NCBI RefSeq assembly: GCF_900016785.1 | Contig: NZ_LN890285.1 | Span: 124,001 to 188,000 of the forward strand | DNA: 64,000 nucleotides | Reading direction: 5' to 3' | Source: Buchnera aphidicola (Tuberolachnus salignus) | GTDB taxonomy: Bacteria; Pseudomonadota; Gammaproteobacteria; Enterobacterales; Enterobacteriaceae | In this document: one piece after another, positions 9,304 through 18,804 of the stretch | Layout of the letters: each line of letters starts with the position of its first letter | How positions within the stretch are numbered: the stretch's first letter is position 1 | Program-made: the position numbers and the translations under genes | The notes under the pieces: generated by a model | Database searches by the model: none | What the model saw: the letters and a program-made list of their open reading frames with translations, nothing else | What the model was told of the DNA's origin: nothing

Positions 9304-10113
9304 ATGATAGATTTAACAAAAATTGATTTTTTAAATACTTCAATTTTTGATATTATGATTGAAATAATGTCAGAAATTAAAAAAAATTTTTTGAAAAATT
9401 TTATTAAAAAGGAAATAATAAAAAACATTTATAGTTTAGAAAAAGTATTATGTCATGAAGATACTGAAATAAAAAAGATTCAAAAAATTTTAAAATATTT
9501 TTATACTATTTGGAATTTTAAAGAAATTGATAAAAAACATAAAGTTTCAGAAATTATTTGGTTAGATGCTGTATTTAAATTTAAATATGGTACTTCTTTT
9601 ACTTTAGGAATAATTTTATTACATTTTTTTTCATATTTTAAATTACCTGTTTTTCCTGTTTTATTTCCTACTCAATTAATTTTAAAATTTATAAATATAG
9701 AAAATGAAATTTTTTTTTTAAATCCAGTAAATGGAGAATTCATAAATACTCACATTTTAGAATTATGGTTAAAAGGGAATATTAGCCCTACTTGTAAATT
9801 ATGTTTAAAAGATTTAAAAATTTCAAAATCTACTCAAGTTATTCAAAAAATATTAAATATTTTAAAAATTGCTTTAATAGATGAACGTAAAATAGAATTA
9901 TCTTTAAAAGTTAGTGAAATTTTATTAAAATTATATCCAAAAGATCCATATGAAATTCGCGATCGCGGTTTAATATTTTCTCAATTAGATTGTTATCATG
10001 TAGCTGTAAAAGATTTATTATATTTTGTAGAAAATTGTCCAGAAGATCCTATTAGTGAAATTATTAAAGCGCAAATACGAACTATTGAAAGAAAATTAAT
10101 TATTTTTCATTAA
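9304..10113 (+). CDS. sirB1: SirB1/YchA family protein (transglutaminase-like, TPR-like)
   Basis: The 269-residue product equals the length of E. coli YchA (SirB1) and occupies the same place after prfA-prmC. The central part has the family pattern WLDAVFKFKYGTSFTLGIILLHFF and LPVFPVLFPTQLILKF, and the C-terminal half has the tetratricopeptide-like segment YPKDPYEIRDRGLIFSQLDC with a repeating helix pattern. The biochemical function of the family is not settled, although it persists in reduced genomes. A 237-base AT spacer separates it from prmC. Its high A/T and lysine content is like that of its neighbours, so there is no sign of transfer. Confidence 0.85.
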   Translation: MIDLTKIDFLNTSIFDIMIEIMSEIKKNFLKNFIKKEIIKNIYSLEKVLCHEDTEIKKIQKILKYFYTIWNFKEIDKKHKVSEIIWLDAVFKFKYGTSFTLGIILLHFFSYFKLPVFPVLFPTQLILKFINIENEIFFLNPVNGEFINTHILELWLKGNISPTCKLCLKDLKISKSTQVIQKILNILKIALIDERKIELSLKVSEILLKLYPKDPYEIRDRGLIFSQLDCYHVAVKDLLYFVENCPEDPISEIIKAQIRTIERKLIIFH

Positions 10114-10269
10114 TTTTTTTAAAAATATTAATATAATATATTATTTTTTATAACATTTTTTTTAAAAAAAAATATAGATAATTTATTATTTTTAATATTA
10201 AAATTTTTTAAAAATGGTATTTATTTTTTAATAAAAAAGATTTTTTTTATTTTTTAAAAGGATTAACAA

Positions 10270-11487
10270 ATGGAAAAAAAAGTAATTTTAGTTTTAAATT
10301 GTGGTAGTTCTACTATAAAATTTTCAATTATTAATTTTAAAAAAAAAATTTTTTTGAAAGGAGTTATAGATTATTTAAAAACTTCAAAAGTTTGTGCAAT
10401 GTGGACTCATTTAAACTTTTCAAAAGAAATTTTTTATTTTAAAAAAAAAATTACTTATAAAATTGGATTAAAATTTATTTTTAATTTATTGAAAAATCAA
10501 TTTAAAAAATATTATAATAATATCATAGGAGTTGGTCATCGAGTAGTTCATGGAGGCGAAGAAATAAAAAAAACTTCTTTAATTACAAAAGAAATTTTAA
10601 TAAAAATTAAAAAATCTAGCATTTATGCTCCTTTACATAATCCTAATAATTTATTAGGAATAAAAAATTCTTTAAAATATTTACCTCATTTATCTGATAA
10701 AAATGTTGCTATTTTTGATACTACTTTTCATTCTACTATACCTAAAATTGCTTTTTTATATGCTATTCCTTATTTTTTTTATAAAAAACATAAAATACGC
10801 CGTTATGGAGCTCATGGGATTAATTATTTGTACATTACACAAAAAAGTGCTGTTTTATTAAATAAAAATATTTATTCTACAAATTTAATTATTTGTCATT
10901 TAGGAAATGGTGCTTCTATTACGGCAATTGTAAAAGGAAAATCAGCAGATACTTCTATGGGATTAACACCATTAGAAGGATTAGTTATGGGAACTCGATG
11001 TGGTGATTTAGATCCTTCTATTATTTTTTATTTATATGAAATTTTAAAAATTCCTATTAAAAAAATTAAAAAAATTTTGATGAAAAAATCAGGATTATTA
11101 GGATTAAGCGAAATAAATAGTGATTTTAGAATTTTAGAAAAACAATATAAAGACAATATTCAAACTGAAATTTCGATTAAAATTTTTTGTTATCGTTTAT
11201 CTAAATATATCGCAAGTTATTTTGTTCCTTTAAATGGAAAAATAGATGCATTAATTTTTACAGGTGGTATTGGAGAAAATTCTGGATTAATTCGTAAAAA
11301 GATTATTAAAAAAATTCAATTTCTTGGTTTTAAATTAGATAAAATAAAAAATATAAATAATAATTTTCAAAAAAATTCATCTATTCATCAAGAAAAAAGT
11401 ATTCCAATTTTTGTTATAGCAGCTGATGAAGAAAAAATGATTGCTTCTGAAACGTTTAAAATATTAAAAAATTGTGAACAAAAATAA
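10270..11487 (+). CDS. ackA: Acetate kinase
   Basis: AckA interconverts acetate plus ATP with acetyl phosphate. The 405-residue product (400 in E. coli) belongs to the ASKHA fold. Conserved parts are LVLNCGSSTIKFSI (residues 7-20, phosphate 1), GHRVVHGGEE (about 93, substrate arginine), FDTTFHSTIP (about 149), HLGNGASITA (about 211, phosphate 2), GTRCGDLDPS and the terminal AADEEKMIA. An AAAAGGA ribosome binding site lies eight bases before the ATG. It is followed after 79 bases by pta and forms the usual ackA-pta pair that links acetyl-CoA with ATP formation. Confidence 0.96.
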   Translation: MEKKVILVLNCGSSTIKFSIINFKKKIFLKGVIDYLKTSKVCAMWTHLNFSKEIFYFKKKITYKIGLKFIFNLLKNQFKKYYNNIIGVGHRVVHGGEEIKKTSLITKEILIKIKKSSIYAPLHNPNNLLGIKNSLKYLPHLSDKNVAIFDTTFHSTIPKIAFLYAIPYFFYKKHKIRRYGAHGINYLYITQKSAVLLNKNIYSTNLIICHLGNGASITAIVKGKSADTSMGLTPLEGLVMGTRCGDLDPSIIFYLYEILKIPIKKIKKILMKKSGLLGLSEINSDFRILEKQYKDNIQTEISIKIFCYRLSKYIASYFVPLNGKIDALIFTGGIGENSGLIRKKIIKKIQFLGFKLDKIKNINNNFQKNSSIHQEKSIPIFVIAADEEKMIASETFKILKNCEQK

Positions 11488-11566
11488 AATTTTTTGTTAT
11501 AAAATTTTTATTTAATACATTTTTTTAAAAATATTTAATTTTTTTTATTACTAAAATGGTTTAATT

Positions 11567-12562
11567 ATGTGTGAAAATATTGTAAAAAATTTTAAAAAAT
11601 TATTAAAAAAAAAAGCTAAAGAAAAGTTAAGAACTATTATTTTTCCTGAAAGTTATAATAAAAAAATTTTACAAGCAGTCTCTATTTGTATGACTGAAAA
11701 TTTAATTAATTGTGTACTTTTAGGTAATAAAAAACGAATTTTTTTGTTATCAAAGGTTTGGAAAATTCCTTTGAAAAAAAATATTAAAATTATTAATCCT
11801 AAAAAAATATATCTTAAATATTTAAATCGTTTAATGTTTTTAAGATCTAAGAAAGGAATGAATATAGAATTAGCAAAAGAACTTTTATTAAATAATTCAA
11901 TTATTTTATCTATTATGATTTTAGAATCTGGAAAAGTTGATGGAATGGTAGCAGGGATTGAGCATATGACTTCTGATGTTATTCGTCCTACATTGCAATT
12001 AATTCAAGCAACAGTTAAAAAATCATTTGTGTCTTCTATGTTTTTTATGTTATTACCAAAAAAAATTTTATTATATGCTGATTGTGCATTAAATATTAGC
12101 CCTAATTATGTACAGTTATCAAAAATAGCATTACAAACTGCGGATACTGCTTCTCAAGTATTGATAAAACCACGAATTGCTATGCTTTCATATAACACAG
12201 GTATTTTAATAAAAAACGAAATGACTCAAAAAATTATTCAAGCAATTAATTTAGTTAAAAAAACAAAAAAAAATATAATAATTGATGGCCCTTTACAATA
12301 TGATGCAGCTATTAGCACGACAGTCTCTAAATTAAAAAGTCCAAATTCTCCTTTGAAAGGCAAATCAAATATTTTAATTTTTCCAGATTTAAATTCTGGT
12401 AATATTACTTATAAAGCTGTCCAACGTTCTTCTGGTATTATTTCTATTGGACCAATTTTACAAGGTCTTTTAAAACCAGTTAATGATTTATCTCGAGGTG
12501 CATCTGTAACAGATATTGTATATACCGCAATTTTAACTGCAATACAAGTTTCTTCTGAATAA
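11567..12562 (+). CDS. pta: Phosphate acetyltransferase, short form (catalytic domain only)
   Basis: Pta transfers acetyl between CoA and phosphate. This protein has 331 residues and corresponds only to the C-terminal catalytic domain of the 714-residue E. coli enzyme. It aligns from LRTIIFPESYNKKIL to the end: DGMVAGIEHMTSDVIRP, SMFFMLLPKKILLYADCAL, IDGPLQYDAA and FPDLNSGNITYKAVQRSSG are the PTA catalytic motifs. The N-terminal P-loop/DRTGG half, which regulates and stabilises the E. coli enzyme, is missing, and the 79-base spacer to ackA leaves no room for its remains. Single-domain Pta of this size is active in Gram-positive bacteria, so function is likely. Confidence 0.93.
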   Translation: MCENIVKNFKKLLKKKAKEKLRTIIFPESYNKKILQAVSICMTENLINCVLLGNKKRIFLLSKVWKIPLKKNIKIINPKKIYLKYLNRLMFLRSKKGMNIELAKELLLNNSIILSIMILESGKVDGMVAGIEHMTSDVIRPTLQLIQATVKKSFVSSMFFMLLPKKILLYADCALNISPNYVQLSKIALQTADTASQVLIKPRIAMLSYNTGILIKNEMTQKIIQAINLVKKTKKNIIIDGPLQYDAAISTTVSKLKSPNSPLKGKSNILIFPDLNSGNITYKAVQRSSGIISIGPILQGLLKPVNDLSRGASVTDIVYTAILTAIQVSSE

Positions 12563-12627
12563 ATTTTTAAAATTTTTAAAAAACTTTTTTATATCGATTT
12601 AAAAGAAAAATATAATTTTAAAAAATT

Positions 12628-12790
12628 ATATATGCCTCTTTTTTATTTTTTTACGTTCTAATAGATATAATGTTTTTTATATTTTTCAAAATGTAAATAT
12701 AATAAATTTTAAGTATAAATTTATTTTTTTGTATATAATATTTTTACAATAGTAATAGTAATAGTCAGAAAAATAATAAGAGGCATATAT
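12628..12790. repeat. Inverted repeat spanning the pta-gyrA convergent spacer
   Basis: The 13-base sequence ATATATGCCTCTT at 12628-12640 recurs as its exact reverse complement at 12778-12790, and the match continues imperfectly for several more bases. The arms flank 137 bases of AT-rich sequence holding a short TAGTAATAGTAATAGT repeat (around 12750). Each arm is followed, reading inward, by a T-rich run. RNA from either strand could fold into a long stem with a large loop. It could act as a terminator for pta and gyrA or enclose a small RNA; I recognise no known RNA family. Confidence 0.5.
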
Positions 12791-12812
12791 TATGCAAATT
12801 ATTATATTTTTA

Positions 12813-15311
12813 TTATAAATTAGTATTGCGAACTTTTTGTAAAGCCACTACTTTTTCTTTTTTATTTGTTCGTATTAATATTACTCCTTGCGTATTACGT
12901 TTTAAAATAGTCACTTCAGAAACTCGTGTACGTACTAATGTACCGGCATTTGTAATTATCATAATTTGATCATTTTTTTGTATTTGTATAGCTCCGATTA
13001 CGACACCATTTCTAGGAGTTACTTTAATAGAAATAATTCCTTTTGTTGCTCGTGATTTAATTGGAAATTCTTTTGAAGATGTTTGTTTGCCAAAACCATT
13101 TTCTGTTACTATTAAAATATTTTCATTTTTTTTTGGAATTAAAAGAGAAACTACTTTATCATTTTTTTCGATTTTCATTCCTTTTATTCCCGAAGCAGTT
13201 CTTCCCATTTTACGAACAGTTTTTTCTTGGAAATGTACTGCTTTTCCTTTTGAAGTAAATAACATTACTTGATTAAAACCATTGGTTAAAGAAACTCCAA
13301 TTAATTCATCGTTTTCACGTAATTTGATTGCAATAATTCCTGAATTACGAGGTTTTTTAAATTGATTTAAAGAAGTTTTTTTTACATAACCATGTGAAGT
13401 TGCCATAAAAATATTAAAAGAAGCAGTATATTTAGTTAAAGGTAAAATTGTAGTAATTCGTTCAGTTTTGTTTAAAGGTAATAAATTTACAATAGGTCTC
13501 CCACGAGCATGACGACTAGTTTCTGGAAGTTGGTACACTTTCATCCAATATACAATACCACGACTAGAAAAGCATAAAATTGTATCATGTGTATGAGTTA
13601 CTAATAAACTTTGGATATAATCTTCTGCTTTCGTTTTTGCAGCTGATTTTCCTTTTCCTCCTCTTTTTTGTGCATTATATTCAGTAATAGGTTGATATTT
13701 AACATATCCAGAATGAGATAAAGTTACTACAACATTTTCTTTAGGGATTAAATCTTCTATTAAAATTTCTGTTTCTTGATTTAAAATTTTTGTTTTTCTT
13801 GAATCAGAAAATTGTTTCTTCAAAATTAACAATTCATCTTCAAGTACAGAAATTAGTTTTTTAGGTGTAGATAAAATTTCTATTAATTTTTTTTTTTCTT
13901 TTTTTAAAGTTAAATATTCTTTTTGAATTTTGTTATTTTCTAAAGTAGTTAATTTATGTAATTTAATGTCTAATATTGCATGAGTTTGTCTTTGACTTAA
14001 AAAATATTTTTTTTGTATATTTTCGTTTAAAGTAGTTTTGTTATTATATTTTTTTTTTATTATTTTCCATGGGGTTTCCATTAACGTTTTTTTTGCAATA
14101 TGTATCGTATTTGATTTTTTAATAATTTCTAGAATAATATTAATGTTGTTTAATGCTATAGTAAATCCTTTTAAAATATGTAATCTTTTTTTATATTTAT
14201 TTAATTCATATTGTGAGCGTCTAGAAATAATTTGTTGTCGGTGCATAACAAATTCATGCAAAATATTCTTTAAATTCATTACCCGTGGTTGTCCTGCACA
14301 TAAAGCAACCATGTTGAATCCAAACGATGTTTGTAAAGATGTTAAAGAATATAATTGATTTAAAATTAACTCTGAAATTGTTTCTTTTTTTAATTCTATA
14401 ACAATTCTCATTCCATCTTTATCAGATTCATCTCGAATAGTAGAAATACCTTCAATTTTTTTTTCTTTAATAAGCTCAGAAATTTTTTCTATTAATCGAG
14501 TTTTATTTACTTGATATGGAATTTCATGAATAACAATAGATTTTTTTTTTGTTTTAATATTTGTTTCTAAAGAACTTTTTGAACGTATTAAAATTTTACC
14601 ACGTCCTGTTCGATATGCTTCTTCAATTCCTGATTTTCCATTAATAATTCCAGCAGTTGGAAAATCTGGACCAGGTATCAATTTCATTAATTCTTTTAAA
14701 GAAATTTCATTGTTATGTATATATGCTAAACACCCATTAATCACTTCACTTAAATTATGTGGAGGAATATTAGTTGCCATTCCAACAGCAATTCCAGAAG
14801 ATCCATTAATAAGTAAATTAGGAATTTTTGTTGGTAAAATTTCTGGAATTTTTTCTGTTCCATCATAATTAGGTAAAAAATTAATAGTATTTTTTTCTAA
14901 ATCACATAACATTTCATGTGCAATTTTTGACATTCGAACTTCTGTGTATCTCATTGCTGCTGCTGAATCACCATCAATTGAACCAAAATTTCCTTGTCCA
15001 TCGATTAATGTATAACGTAATGAAAAAGGTTGGGCCATTCTTACAATTGCATCATATACTGCTGTATCGCCATGTGGATGATATTTTCCAATAACATCTC
15101 CTACGATTCTTGCAGATTTTTTATGTGGTTTATTCCATTCATTTTTTAATACACTCATCGCAAATAATATACGTCGATGTACTGGTTTTAATCCATCGCG
15201 AACATCTGGTAATGCTCTTCCAATAATTACAGACATTGCATAATCTAAATATGAATTTTTTAATTCTTTTTCAATATTGACAGGTGTAATATTTTTAGAA
15301 AGATCTTCCAT
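12813..15311 (-). CDS. gyrA: DNA gyrase subunit A
   Basis: GyrA is the DNA breaking and rejoining subunit of the A2B2 gyrase that supercoils DNA. The 832-residue product aligns throughout with E. coli GyrA (875) but lacks its acidic C-terminal tail, ending at [12 protein letters not shown]. The catalytic tyrosine is Tyr122 in [10 protein letters not shown]. The quinolone-determining stretch reads [10 protein letters not shown], with Thr83 and Asp87. The GyrA box QKRGGKGKS is present, so DNA wrapping should be retained. The next gene upstream on the strand is the peroxiredoxin, separated by 233 bases with a strong terminator. nrdA and nrdB, which I recall between pta and gyrA in other Buchnera, are absent here. 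Confidence 0.97.
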   Translation of the reverse strand: MEDLSKNITPVNIEKELKNSYLDYAMSVIIGRALPDVRDGLKPVHRRILFAMSVLKNEWNKPHKKSARIVGDVIGKYHPHGDTAVYDAIVRMAQPFSLRYTLIDGQGNFGSIDGDSAAAMRYTEVRMSKIAHEMLCDLEKNTINFLPNYDGTEKIPEILPTKIPNLLINGSSGIAVGMATNIPPHNLSEVINGCLAYIHNNEISLKELMKLIPGPDFPTAGIINGKSGIEEAYRTGRGKILIRSKSSLETNIKTKKKSIVIHEIPYQVNKTRLIEKISELIKEKKIEGISTIRDESDKDGMRIVIELKKETISELILNQLYSLTSLQTSFGFNMVALCAGQPRVMNLKNILHEFVMHRQQIISRRSQYELNKYKKRLHILKGFTIALNNINIILEIIKKSNTIHIAKKTLMETPWKIIKKKYNNKTTLNENIQKKYFLSQRQTHAILDIKLHKLTTLENNKIQKEYLTLKKEKKKLIEILSTPKKLISVLEDELLILKKQFSDSRKTKILNQETEILIEDLIPKENVVVTLSHSGYVKYQPITEYNAQKRGGKGKSAAKTKAEDYIQSLLVTHTHDTILCFSSRGIVYWMKVYQLPETSRHARGRPIVNLLPLNKTERITTILPLTKYTASFNIFMATSHGYVKKTSLNQFKKPRNSGIIAIKLRENDELIGVSLTNGFNQVMLFTSKGKAVHFQEKTVRKMGRTASGIKGMKIEKNDKVVSLLIPKKNENILIVTENGFGKQTSSKEFPIKSRATKGIISIKVTPRNGVVIGAIQIQKNDQIMIITNAGTLVRTRVSEVTILKRNTQGVILIRTNKKEKVVALQKVRNTNL

Positions 15312-15442
15312 TAATTTTTAATCTCTATCTTATAATTTTTTATAAAAAATAATATCATTTATATTTTTTTAATATATTGGTTTTTTATTTTTTATAGTTT
15401 AATTTATATTTTATTTTTTTTAAAAAAAATATTTTTTTTAAA

Positions 15443-15488
15443 AAACAAAAATCAGAAATGTATAAAATTTTTTTTCTGATTTTTGTTT
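15443..15488 (-). terminator. Rho-independent terminator after the peroxiredoxin gene
   Basis: A perfect 16-bp inverted repeat (arms 15443-15458 and 15473-15488, AAACAAAAATCAGAAA and its complement) encloses a 14-base loop. It lies 57 bases beyond the stop of the minus-strand peroxiredoxin gene and upstream of gyrA. On the minus strand the stem runs straight into a T run. It should end the peroxiredoxin transcript and insulate gyrA. Confidence 0.75.
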
Positions 15489-15544
15489 CCAAGTTTTCTA
15501 CATATAAAAAAATATTTTATGGAAATTAAATTGTAACATATCAA

Positions 15545-16156
15545 TTATTTTTTAATATGATTTTTGTATTTTTGTGTTAAATAATTTCTAATTCCTTCTG
15601 GAGATGCAATAATTCCTTTTTTTCCAGACGTCCAATTTGCAGGACAAACTTCTCCATTTTTTTCATGAAATTGTAAAGCATCAATAATACGAAGTATTTC
15701 ATGAATATTCCGTCCTATTGGTAAATCATTAACAGATTGATGTCTAACAATATGATCGCGATCTATCAAAAAAGACGATCTTAAAGAAATTCCTAAATTC
15801 GGATGTTCAATTCCATATATGCTTTGAATATTGCGTGTAAGATCAGAAATTAAAGGATATTTCATCAATCCAATGCCGCCATTTTTTAAATCTGTATGCA
15901 CCCAGGCGTGATGAGTATATACTGAATCAATAGATATTCCAATCAAACATACATTTCTTTTTTCAAATTCTTCATATAAAGTATTAAATTCTAATAGTTC
16001 AGAAGGACACACAAATGTAAAATCTAATGGCCAAAAAAAAAGAAGAATATATTTTTTTTTTGCGTATTTTAACATATTAAAATCATGTATAATTTTTCCA
16101 TTAGGTAAAAGAGCTGATGCTGTAAAATTAGGTGCTTTTTGCGCTGTTAAGATCAT
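15545..16156 (-). CDS. ahpC: Peroxiredoxin, typical 2-Cys (AhpC/TsaA type)
   Basis: This thiol peroxidase reduces hydrogen peroxide and organic peroxides. The 203-residue product shows the peroxidatic cysteine Cys50 in FTFVCPSE and the resolving cysteine Cys171 in GEVCPANW, the arrangement of typical 2-Cys peroxiredoxins. The C-terminal extension with KGIIASPEGIRNYL is of the TsaA/eukaryote-like branch and not the short E. coli AhpC branch, so the symbol ahpC (or tsaA) is by family only. No ahpF reductase gene is adjacent, so the electron donor is unknown. It is a monocistron with its own terminator. Confidence 0.9.
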   Translation of the reverse strand: MILTAQKAPNFTASALLPNGKIIHDFNMLKYAKKKYILLFFWPLDFTFVCPSELLEFNTLYEEFEKRNVCLIGISIDSVYTHHAWVHTDLKNGGIGLMKYPLISDLTRNIQSIYGIEHPNLGISLRSSFLIDRDHIVRHQSVNDLPIGRNIHEILRIIDALQFHEKNGEVCPANWTSGKKGIIASPEGIRNYLTQKYKNHIKK

Positions 16157-16272
16157 TTTTAATCCTTTAAAATATAAAAATTTAATATTTTTAAATTTTT
16201 TAATAAGTTTTAAAAAATTTATTTGAATTATATGTTTTGAAAGAAAAAATTTTTTATATTTTTTTTAAAAAA

Positions 16273-16824
16273 TTAAATTATTTTTACGATTGCTTTTTTA
16301 ATAACTTCATCTTGAATCATATAACCGTGTTTAATAATTTTTACTAAATTAAATTTTTGATTTGATTTATTTAATTGAGGATCTTTATTTTCTAAAATAT
16401 GTATATTTGGATCGTATTTTATAGAACTTTGATTAATTTCTTTAATTTTCCATATTTTAAAATTTTTTTGAAATGATTTTTGCGTTAATTTTAAGCCTTT
16501 AACAATTGGATGCATATCTATATTTTTTTTTTTTGTATCATGTAAAAATTTTTTAAATTGTAATAAAATAGGATATAATTTTTTAAAAAAATTTTTAAAT
16601 AGCATTTTTTTAATAATTTTTATTTCTTTTGTTGTATTTTTTTTAATATTATCTAATGTTGCATAATATCTCAATTTTACATTATTAATGTCTTTTTTAA
16701 GAATATCGATTTCTTTTTTTTTAGTTTGTATCTCAATGTTATTTTTTTTAATTTCGTTTTTAAAATTTTTGTCTATTTTTGTTTCTTTATCTAAGTTTTT
16801 TTCAAAATTTTCTTCTTGTATCAT
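16273..16824 (-). CDS. grpE: GrpE, nucleotide exchange factor of DnaK
   Basis: GrpE releases ADP from DnaK in the Hsp70 folding cycle. The 183-residue product (197 in E. coli) is divergent but keeps the family layout. An acidic/basic coiled coil covers about residues 1-75, with the NNVKLRYYATLDNIKKNT segment matching the E. coli ERDGILRVKAEMENLRRR region. A C-terminal beta domain contains KYDPNIHI (for LDPNVHQA) and VKIIKHGYMIQDEVIKKAIVKI (for MQKGYTLNGRTIRAAMVTV). No clear heat-shock promoter can be recognised in the AT-rich leader. It sits between the peroxiredoxin gene and ssrA, all on the minus strand. Confidence 0.88.
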   Translation of the reverse strand: MIQEENFEKNLDKETKIDKNFKNEIKKNNIEIQTKKKEIDILKKDINNVKLRYYATLDNIKKNTTKEIKIIKKMLFKNFFKKLYPILLQFKKFLHDTKKKNIDMHPIVKGLKLTQKSFQKNFKIWKIKEINQSSIKYDPNIHILENKDPQLNKSNQKFNLVKIIKHGYMIQDEVIKKAIVKII

Positions 16825-16941
16825 TTTTTTATCTTATATAATAATAATTTTTTTATATTGGTTATAGAAAATTCTTTTATTTTTTAAAATATTTTTTTAA
16901 AATAATTTTTTTTAAAATTTTTTGTTCAATTAATTTTTTTT

Positions 16942-17329
16942 TGGAGCTGGCGGGATTCGAACCCGCGTCCAAAATATTTCTTTTTTTTTGTTCTACATGC
17001 ATATTTTGCTCATTTTTTCATTATCTAAACTTTAGCAAACCCAATTTTAGTAATATATCTTATTTAATTATTTTTATATTTAGTTTAAGACAACTAAATA
17101 TCTCATTTTTTTGTTTTATATGACCTTTTAATGATTTTCTTTTTTGTACAAATAATAGAGAGAAAAAAACTAAAAGAAAAAAAAGGGCTTAATTACAGTT
17201 TTTAAGCTGCTAAAGCGTAACTATTATTTGTATTTGCGAATATAATTTATATGGTTTTTTAACGAGGCAAACCAATTCCTCGACATGCGCAAAAAATTTT
17301 CTTTATTTTGTCAAATCCAGAACAGCCCC
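16942..17329 (-). ncRNA. ssrA: Transfer-messenger RNA (tmRNA)
   Basis: tmRNA with SmpB frees ribosomes stalled on broken mRNAs and tags the peptide for proteolysis. Read on the minus strand, the gene starts with GGGGCUG (17323-17329) and ends with CAGCUCC plus a discriminator A; these pair as an acceptor stem with one G-U. The T arm, containing GGGTTCGAATCCC, is complete. The tag frame at 17202-17237 encodes ANTNNSYALAA followed by TAA, with the hydrophobic YALAA end recognised by ClpXP. The 3' CCA is not encoded: the discriminator is followed by a run of A. The length of 388 bases fits the one-piece form. It lies just upstream of grpE. Confidence 0.96.
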
Positions 17330-17615
17330 ATTTTCTTAAATATTATATAAATTTTAGTATATTTTGAAATTTAAAACAATGTTTTTATTTTTTTAAAAAA
17401 AATTTTTTTTATAAAAATAATAAATGAAGAAAATTTTATATTTATTTTTAAAAAAAATTTTTAATCAAATAAAATATATAATTTATGGTATTCTAATTTT
17501 TATTTTGTATTTAAAATTTTTATTTTCTATAATAAAAAATAAAATATATAAATTTTTTAATGTATGATTTTTTGATTTTCTTTTCAATTCAAATTATATT
17601 TATTGGTAAAAAAAA

Positions 17616-17927
17616 ATGAAAAAAACTATTAAAATTATTAAAGAACAAATTTGTGCTAATACTATTCTATTATATATGAAAGGTACTCCAAAACATCCAC
17701 GATGTGGATTTTCATCACAAGCAGCTCAAATTTTAAAATCTTTTGAAATAAATTTTAAATATATTGATGTTTTAGAAAATCCAAATATTCGAAAATATTT
17801 ACCCATATATTCGCATTGGCCAACTTTTCCGCAATTATGGGTTAATCAAGAATTAATTGGAGGTTGCAATATTATTGTAGAAATGTTTCAAACAGGAGAA
17901 CTATTAAAAATTTTAAAAAATGTTTAA
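17616..17927 (+). CDS. grxD: Monothiol glutaredoxin 4 (GrxD)
   Basis: GrxD is a CGFS-type glutaredoxin that binds and transfers [2Fe-2S] clusters with glutathione and BolA-type partners. The product has 103 residues (115 in E. coli). The active-site motif is CGFS at Cys30 (HPRCGFSSQAAQIL), with the glutathione-binding WPTFPQLWVNQELIGG further on. The C-terminal acidic tail is shortened. It is a single gene between the divergent ssrA and the convergent rnt. Together with ErpA further along it points to retained Fe-S cluster assembly, needed by complex I. Confidence 0.95.
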   Translation: MKKTIKIIKEQICANTILLYMKGTPKHPRCGFSSQAAQILKSFEINFKYIDVLENPNIRKYLPIYSHWPTFPQLWVNQELIGGCNIIVEMFQTGELLKILKNV

Positions 17928-17975
17928 TAAATATTTTTTAATGATAGAAATTTTATAAAAATTTTTTTTATTTTT

Positions 17976-18620
17976 TTATGAAGTAACATTAGGTGGCCAT
18001 CCGCCTAATCGTTTCCAACGATTTACTAATTCACAAAATAATAAAGCTGTTTGCATAGTGTCATATAAAGCAGAATGTGCTTGAGTAGTGTCAAAAGGAA
18101 TTCCTGAAATTTTACATGCTTTTGCTAATACTGTTTGACCTAAGATTAATCCACTTAATGCAGCTGTATCAAAAGTTGTAAAAGGATGAAAAGGATTTTT
18201 TAAAATTTTTGTTCTTTTAGCTGCTTCCATTAAAAAAGTATGATCAAAATTAGCATTATGAGCTACAATAATAGCTCTTTTACAATGATATTCTTTAATT
18301 TTTTTTCGAACTAATTTAAAAATTTTTTTTAAAGCTTCATACTCACTAATAGCTCCTCGCAAAGGGTTAAAAGGATCAATTTTGTTAAAAGCTACTGCTT
18401 CAGCTTGTATTACAGATCCTTTAAAAGGTTGGATATGAAAATGTAGTTTTTCATCTGTTTTTAACCATCCTAATTTGTTCATTTTTAATGTAATAATTGC
18501 AATTTCTAATAAAGCATCAGTTTTAGCATGAAATCCTGCACTTTCAATGTCAATAACAACAGGATAAAATCCTCGAAATCTATAACATAATGATGGTTTT
18601 AATTGTGTATATGTTGACAT
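17976..18620 (-). CDS. rnt: Ribonuclease T
   Basis: RNase T is a DEDDh 3'-5' exonuclease that trims tRNA and other stable RNA 3' ends and turns over the tRNA CCA end. The 214-residue product (215 in E. coli) is highly conserved. Catalytic residues are Asp24 and Glu26 in [19 protein letters not shown], the aspartate in HNANFDHTF and the His-Asp pair in QAHSALYDT. The C-terminal [10 protein letters not shown] is also kept. It is convergent with grxD, with only an all-AT hairpin in the 48-base spacer. Retention of RNase T makes sense beside an ssrA gene without an encoded CCA. Confidence 0.96.
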   Translation of the reverse strand: MSTYTQLKPSLCYRFRGFYPVVIDIESAGFHAKTDALLEIAIITLKMNKLGWLKTDEKLHFHIQPFKGSVIQAEAVAFNKIDPFNPLRGAISEYEALKKIFKLVRKKIKEYHCKRAIIVAHNANFDHTFLMEAAKRTKILKNPFHPFTTFDTAALSGLILGQTVLAKACKISGIPFDTTQAHSALYDTMQTALLFCELVNRWKRLGGWPPNVTS

Positions 18621-18804
18621 AATAATCTCATTTAGTATTTAAATTCCATATATATTTAAAAAAAATATTTTTTTATACATAAAAATCTATTTATTGTAGT
18701 TTAAATGATTTAAAATAGTATAAAATATTTTTTTAATGTAACAATATAATTTTTAATTATAAAACACTTTTTTCAAATGAAAATATATTTATAGGAAGAA
18801 AAAT

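Noticed and set aside
9234-9428. A 64-codon minus-strand frame over the sirB1 start
   Set aside because: It is antisense to SirB1, and its poly-Ile/Phe/Lys composition is only a product of base bias.
10270-12562. Possible horizontal origin of the short pta because it resembles the Gram-positive size
   Set aside because: Its sequence aligns with the C-terminal domain of E. coli Pta and it sits next to ackA as in enterobacteria, so truncation of the native gene is simpler.
14038-14358. A 106-codon plus-strand frame inside gyrA
   Set aside because: It is antisense to a conserved part of GyrA and has no start site or family resemblance.
16941-17123. A 60-codon frame on the plus strand
   Set aside because: It lies on the antisense of the tmRNA gene and has no recognisable protein similarity.
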